A stretch of DNA of 15,771 bases, taken from an uncultured Eubacterium sp. (GTDB taxonomy: Bacteria > Bacillota > Clostridia > Lachnospirales > Lachnospiraceae). The position numbers and the translations under genes are program-made. Below, piece by piece: positions 14,108 through 15,771 of this stretch. The notes below the pieces were generated by a model. The model had not been told where the DNA came from. It did no database searches and saw only the letters and a list, made by a program, of their open reading frames with translations. The DNA lies in contig CAJOOU010000097.1 of the NCBI GenBank assembly GCA_905236735.1, forward strand, positions 1-15,771, written 5' to 3'. Numbering within the stretch: position 1 is the stretch's first letter; each line of letters starts with the position of its first letter.

Positions 14108-14761
14108 TTAAATCAGTCCTTTGGAATATTCATTTATCAGGTAAGTCAAAAACACATACATTTTCATTCCACATTTTTGAGAAGATTTCTTTAAAAAGGT
14201 ATTGTTTTCCTTTGTTATATTAAAAGTTGCTGATACATAGTCGCCATTTTGAGCTGTCGATTTGTTCTTTAGATTTTCAAGTACAAAGGCTCTTTCGGGA
14301 AATTCAGGATTTTTACTTTGCCAGTCCTTTTCATTGTCAATTATCCTGTTTATAAGCTCCAGCTTATTTGTACCCTGGTCTGCCACTAATAACTGAAAAT
14401 TTAAGTAAGTTTCAGATTCTATTTTACAAGTCCATGATATTGTACTCGCAGCGGATATTTCTATTTGTTTACCTAATTTTCTCTTTGTTTTTGAAGCACT
14501 ACCCTTTGTAGTTTTATTTGAAATAGATATTATTTCTTCTTTTATCTCTGATTTTTTTTCTTCGTTATTTTCAGATGGTATAGGTGCTTCTTTCTTAATT
14601 TCCACAATTTGGTTTACATCATTTCTATTAACAGAATCTTCTGCATCTTCGACAACTACCGGAAGGTCGTCAACCGGTGTTTCACGCTCGTCAATTGCTT
14701 TATTTGTCTGATAATTCTTTTCCTTTAACTTCCTGAGTGCGTCCCTCTTTGCTGATGACAT
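14108..14761 (-). CDS. Putative centromere-binding partner of ParA (ParB substitute, two RHH-like modules)
   Basis: 217 residues with no canonical ParB motifs. Residues 1-105 are charged and low in hydrophobic residues, probably disordered, with a basic patch KTKRKLGKQ (about 91-99). Two similar strand-helix-helix modules follow. Module one has strand SWTCKIE (about 109-115) and helices ETYLNFQLLVADQ and NKLELINRIIDNE. Module two has strand SATFNI (about 177-182) and helices KENNTFLKKSSQKCG and MKMYVFLTYLINEYSK. This pattern resembles ribbon-helix-helix DNA-binding proteins such as the small partners of type Ib ParA. Position supports the reading: the ATG directly follows the parA stop (TAAATG), with AGGGGG about eight bases upstream. 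Its role as the parS-binding and ParA-stimulating protein is inferred; I do not recognise the family itself. Confidence 0.72.
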   Translation of the reverse strand: MSSAKRDALRKLKEKNYQTNKAIDERETPVDDLPVVVEDAEDSVNRNDVNQIVEIKKEAPIPSENNEEKKSEIKEEIISISNKTTKGSASKTKRKLGKQIEISAASTISWTCKIESETYLNFQLLVADQGTNKLELINRIIDNEKDWQSKNPEFPERAFVLENLKNKSTAQNGDYVSATFNITKENNTFLKKSSQKCGMKMYVFLTYLINEYSKGLI

Positions 14762-15517
14762 TTATCTTCCCCCTTCAATCCTCTGCTCGATTTCCTTAAT
14801 TACATTTCTATAGTCAACTGATGCGTTATTCCATCTTTCGTACTCATTAATACTCAGTCTTGCTGTTTTTGATTCTGATACAACGATTGATTTTCTGATT
14901 TTTGTATCGAAAAGTGATGTTCCAATTTCTGCTGCAATTTGCGAAAGCTCTTCGAGAGCAATCTGATGCATAGAAGTCTTTTCATATTTTGTCATTAATA
15001 TTCCAAGAATTTTTGCATGGAACTGGGGCCATCTTTTGAATCTTGTCATATCTGTGTATACTTCACGGATACCTTCAATAGAACCGTCGTCGCATTCGGT
15101 AACCGGAATAATATAATCTGCAGCCAGGTATGTCATGTATAAAAGAGGGCTTCTGGCCGGTGCAGAATCTATAACAACAAAGTCATAATCGCTTCCTTCA
15201 AGTACATCGCCAAGCAAAAATACATCGTCGGGTTCGCCAAATTCTTTTGCAGAATCAGCCAGTTTTTTTGAGGCGGTAAGCAGGTCAAAGGTCTTAACAT
15301 GCTGCACTGCATCTGAAAGAAGGAGCTCTGCATTTAGCACTTCATATATTCCGGGTGCATCGAGGTCGGCCTCATTATACATTGAAAAATTCCTCTGAGC
15401 ATCCAAATCAATGGCAAGCGTCTTATATTTTTCCCCAAGAAGGTACGCCAGCTCGCTTGCCGTTGTTGTTTTGCCGACTCCTCCTTTTTGGTTTATTACA
15501 GCCAAAATCTTAGTCAT
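14762..15517 (-). CDS. parA: ParA-family partition ATPase
   Basis: 251 residues from the ATG at 15517, which I chose because GGGAG lies eight bases upstream; the frame extends back to a TTG at 15532 with no ribosome-binding site. The deviant Walker A motif KGGVGKTT (residues 11-18) has the ParA/MinD signature Lys11 and the Walker B stretch is FVVIDSAPARSP (about 111-122). There is no N-terminal helix-turn-helix domain, which fits a type Ib-like or chromosomal-type ParA. It would bind DNA non-specifically when loaded with ATP and pull the replicon apart together with its partner encoded immediately downstream. The promoter is well defined (15599-15627) and its leader carries palindromes that may be operators. 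Confidence 0.93.
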   Translation of the reverse strand: MTKILAVINQKGGVGKTTTASELAYLLGEKYKTLAIDLDAQRNFSMYNEADLDAPGIYEVLNAELLLSDAVQHVKTFDLLTASKKLADSAKEFGEPDDVFLLGDVLEGSDYDFVVIDSAPARSPLLYMTYLAADYIIPVTECDDGSIEGIREVYTDMTRFKRWPQFHAKILGILMTKYEKTSMHQIALEELSQIAAEIGTSLFDTKIRKSIVVSESKTARLSINEYERWNNASVDYRNVIKEIEQRIEGGR

Positions 15518-15548
15518 TTTCAAATCTCCCAATTAATTACAATTCTCT

Positions 15549-15589
15549 TTTTGGGCGCCAAAACCGCTTGTTTAAAGGCTTTAGCCGCT
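15549..15589. promoter_or_regulatory. Candidate parS/operator repeats in the parA leader
   Basis: The leader between the promoter and the parA start holds TTTTGG-GCG-CCAAAA (15549-15563, perfect 6-bp arms), GGCT-TT-AGCC (15577-15586... centre 15581) and two CCGCT words exactly 21 bp apart (15564 and 15585). The word AAAACCGCTT at 15560-15569 recurs at 14008-14017 in the terminator at the other end of the par operon. Such repeats are expected for a partition protein that represses its own operon. Confidence 0.5.
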
Positions 15590-15598
15590 CATTTTGTT

Positions 15599-15627
15599 AT
15601 TATAACACAAATTAGATTAGATGTACA
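15599..15627 (-). promoter_or_regulatory. Promoter of the par operon
   Basis: On the minus strand a perfect TATAAT (15599-15604) follows TGTACA (15622-15627, four of six matches to TTGACA) with 17 bases between. Transcription would start near 15592, about 75 bases before the parA ATG. The remaining sequence to 15771 is very AT-rich and I see no gene in it; a lone TATAAT on the plus strand at 15734-15739 has no -35. Confidence 0.75.
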
Positions 15628-15771
15628 TTTTAAATTAATAATTTTATTTAGATACAACAGAATTATTTTCTGATTTACTTAAATTAAATTAATAGTATTA
15701 CTTGGGGAAAATATCTATTACAAATAAGATAGGTATAATAAGAAAAAAGAATAAATCAAACGAAATGTGCA

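Noticed and set aside
15728..15745. Plus-strand promoter at the right edge (TATAAT at 15734-15739)
   Set aside because: No -35 at a proper distance and very AT-rich surroundings; the gene it would serve is outside the window.

Overview
The window reads like a secondary replicon (megaplasmid or chromid) of a low-GC anaerobic Firmicute. The family Lachnospiraceae, for example a Butyrivibrio relative, is my best guess. That guess rests on the style of the proteins: a BspA-like/Fn3 L,D-transpeptidase, a DUF3783 protein, a DUF3298 lipoprotein, and a YolD-like/UmuC pair whose small protein has the wording seen in Lachnospiraceae. It is not based on any database comparison.

Right end (about 11.8-15.8 kb): a complete replication and partition module on the minus strand. 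A ParA ATPase (14762-15517) is followed directly by a small protein that looks like a ParB substitute with two ribbon-helix-helix-like modules (14108-14761). The pair ends at a strong terminator (14003-14044). An approximately 870-bp array of about 19 same-direction iterons follows (consensus TCTACATTTTGTCCGT), with AT-rich DNA and inverted repeats inside it. Next comes a Rep_3/RepB-type initiator (11806-13107). Its promoter (TTGACA-17-CATAAT) sits among the first iterons, so Rep probably represses its own gene.

Middle (about 9.2-11.8 kb): one plus-strand gene, a secreted L,D-transpeptidase with Ig-like and two Fn3-like domains (9255-11003). It converges through a perfect 14-bp UUCG-loop terminator on an unrecognised membrane-anchored protein (11037-11762, minus).

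Left part (1-9152): ten minus-strand genes with overlaps or gaps of at most 14 bp, which suggests one long transcript. In order of transcription they are: DUF3783 protein, DUF4163/DUF3298 lipoprotein, Y-family DNA polymerase, YolD-like protein, tyrosine recombinase, membrane-anchored GH114-like protein, YqeB-type molybdenum hydroxylase accessory protein, and the FAD, 2Fe-2S and molybdopterin subunits of a xanthine-dehydrogenase-family enzyme. The last is cut by the window edge. YqeB suggests a selenium-dependent molybdenum hydroxylase. No tRNA, rRNA, CRISPR array or insertion sequence was seen.

The most noteworthy points are the iteron origin with its self-regulating layout, the non-canonical ParB-like partner with candidate centromere/operator repeats, and the long directon that joins SOS-type mutagenesis, recombination and purine/heterocycle oxidation genes.
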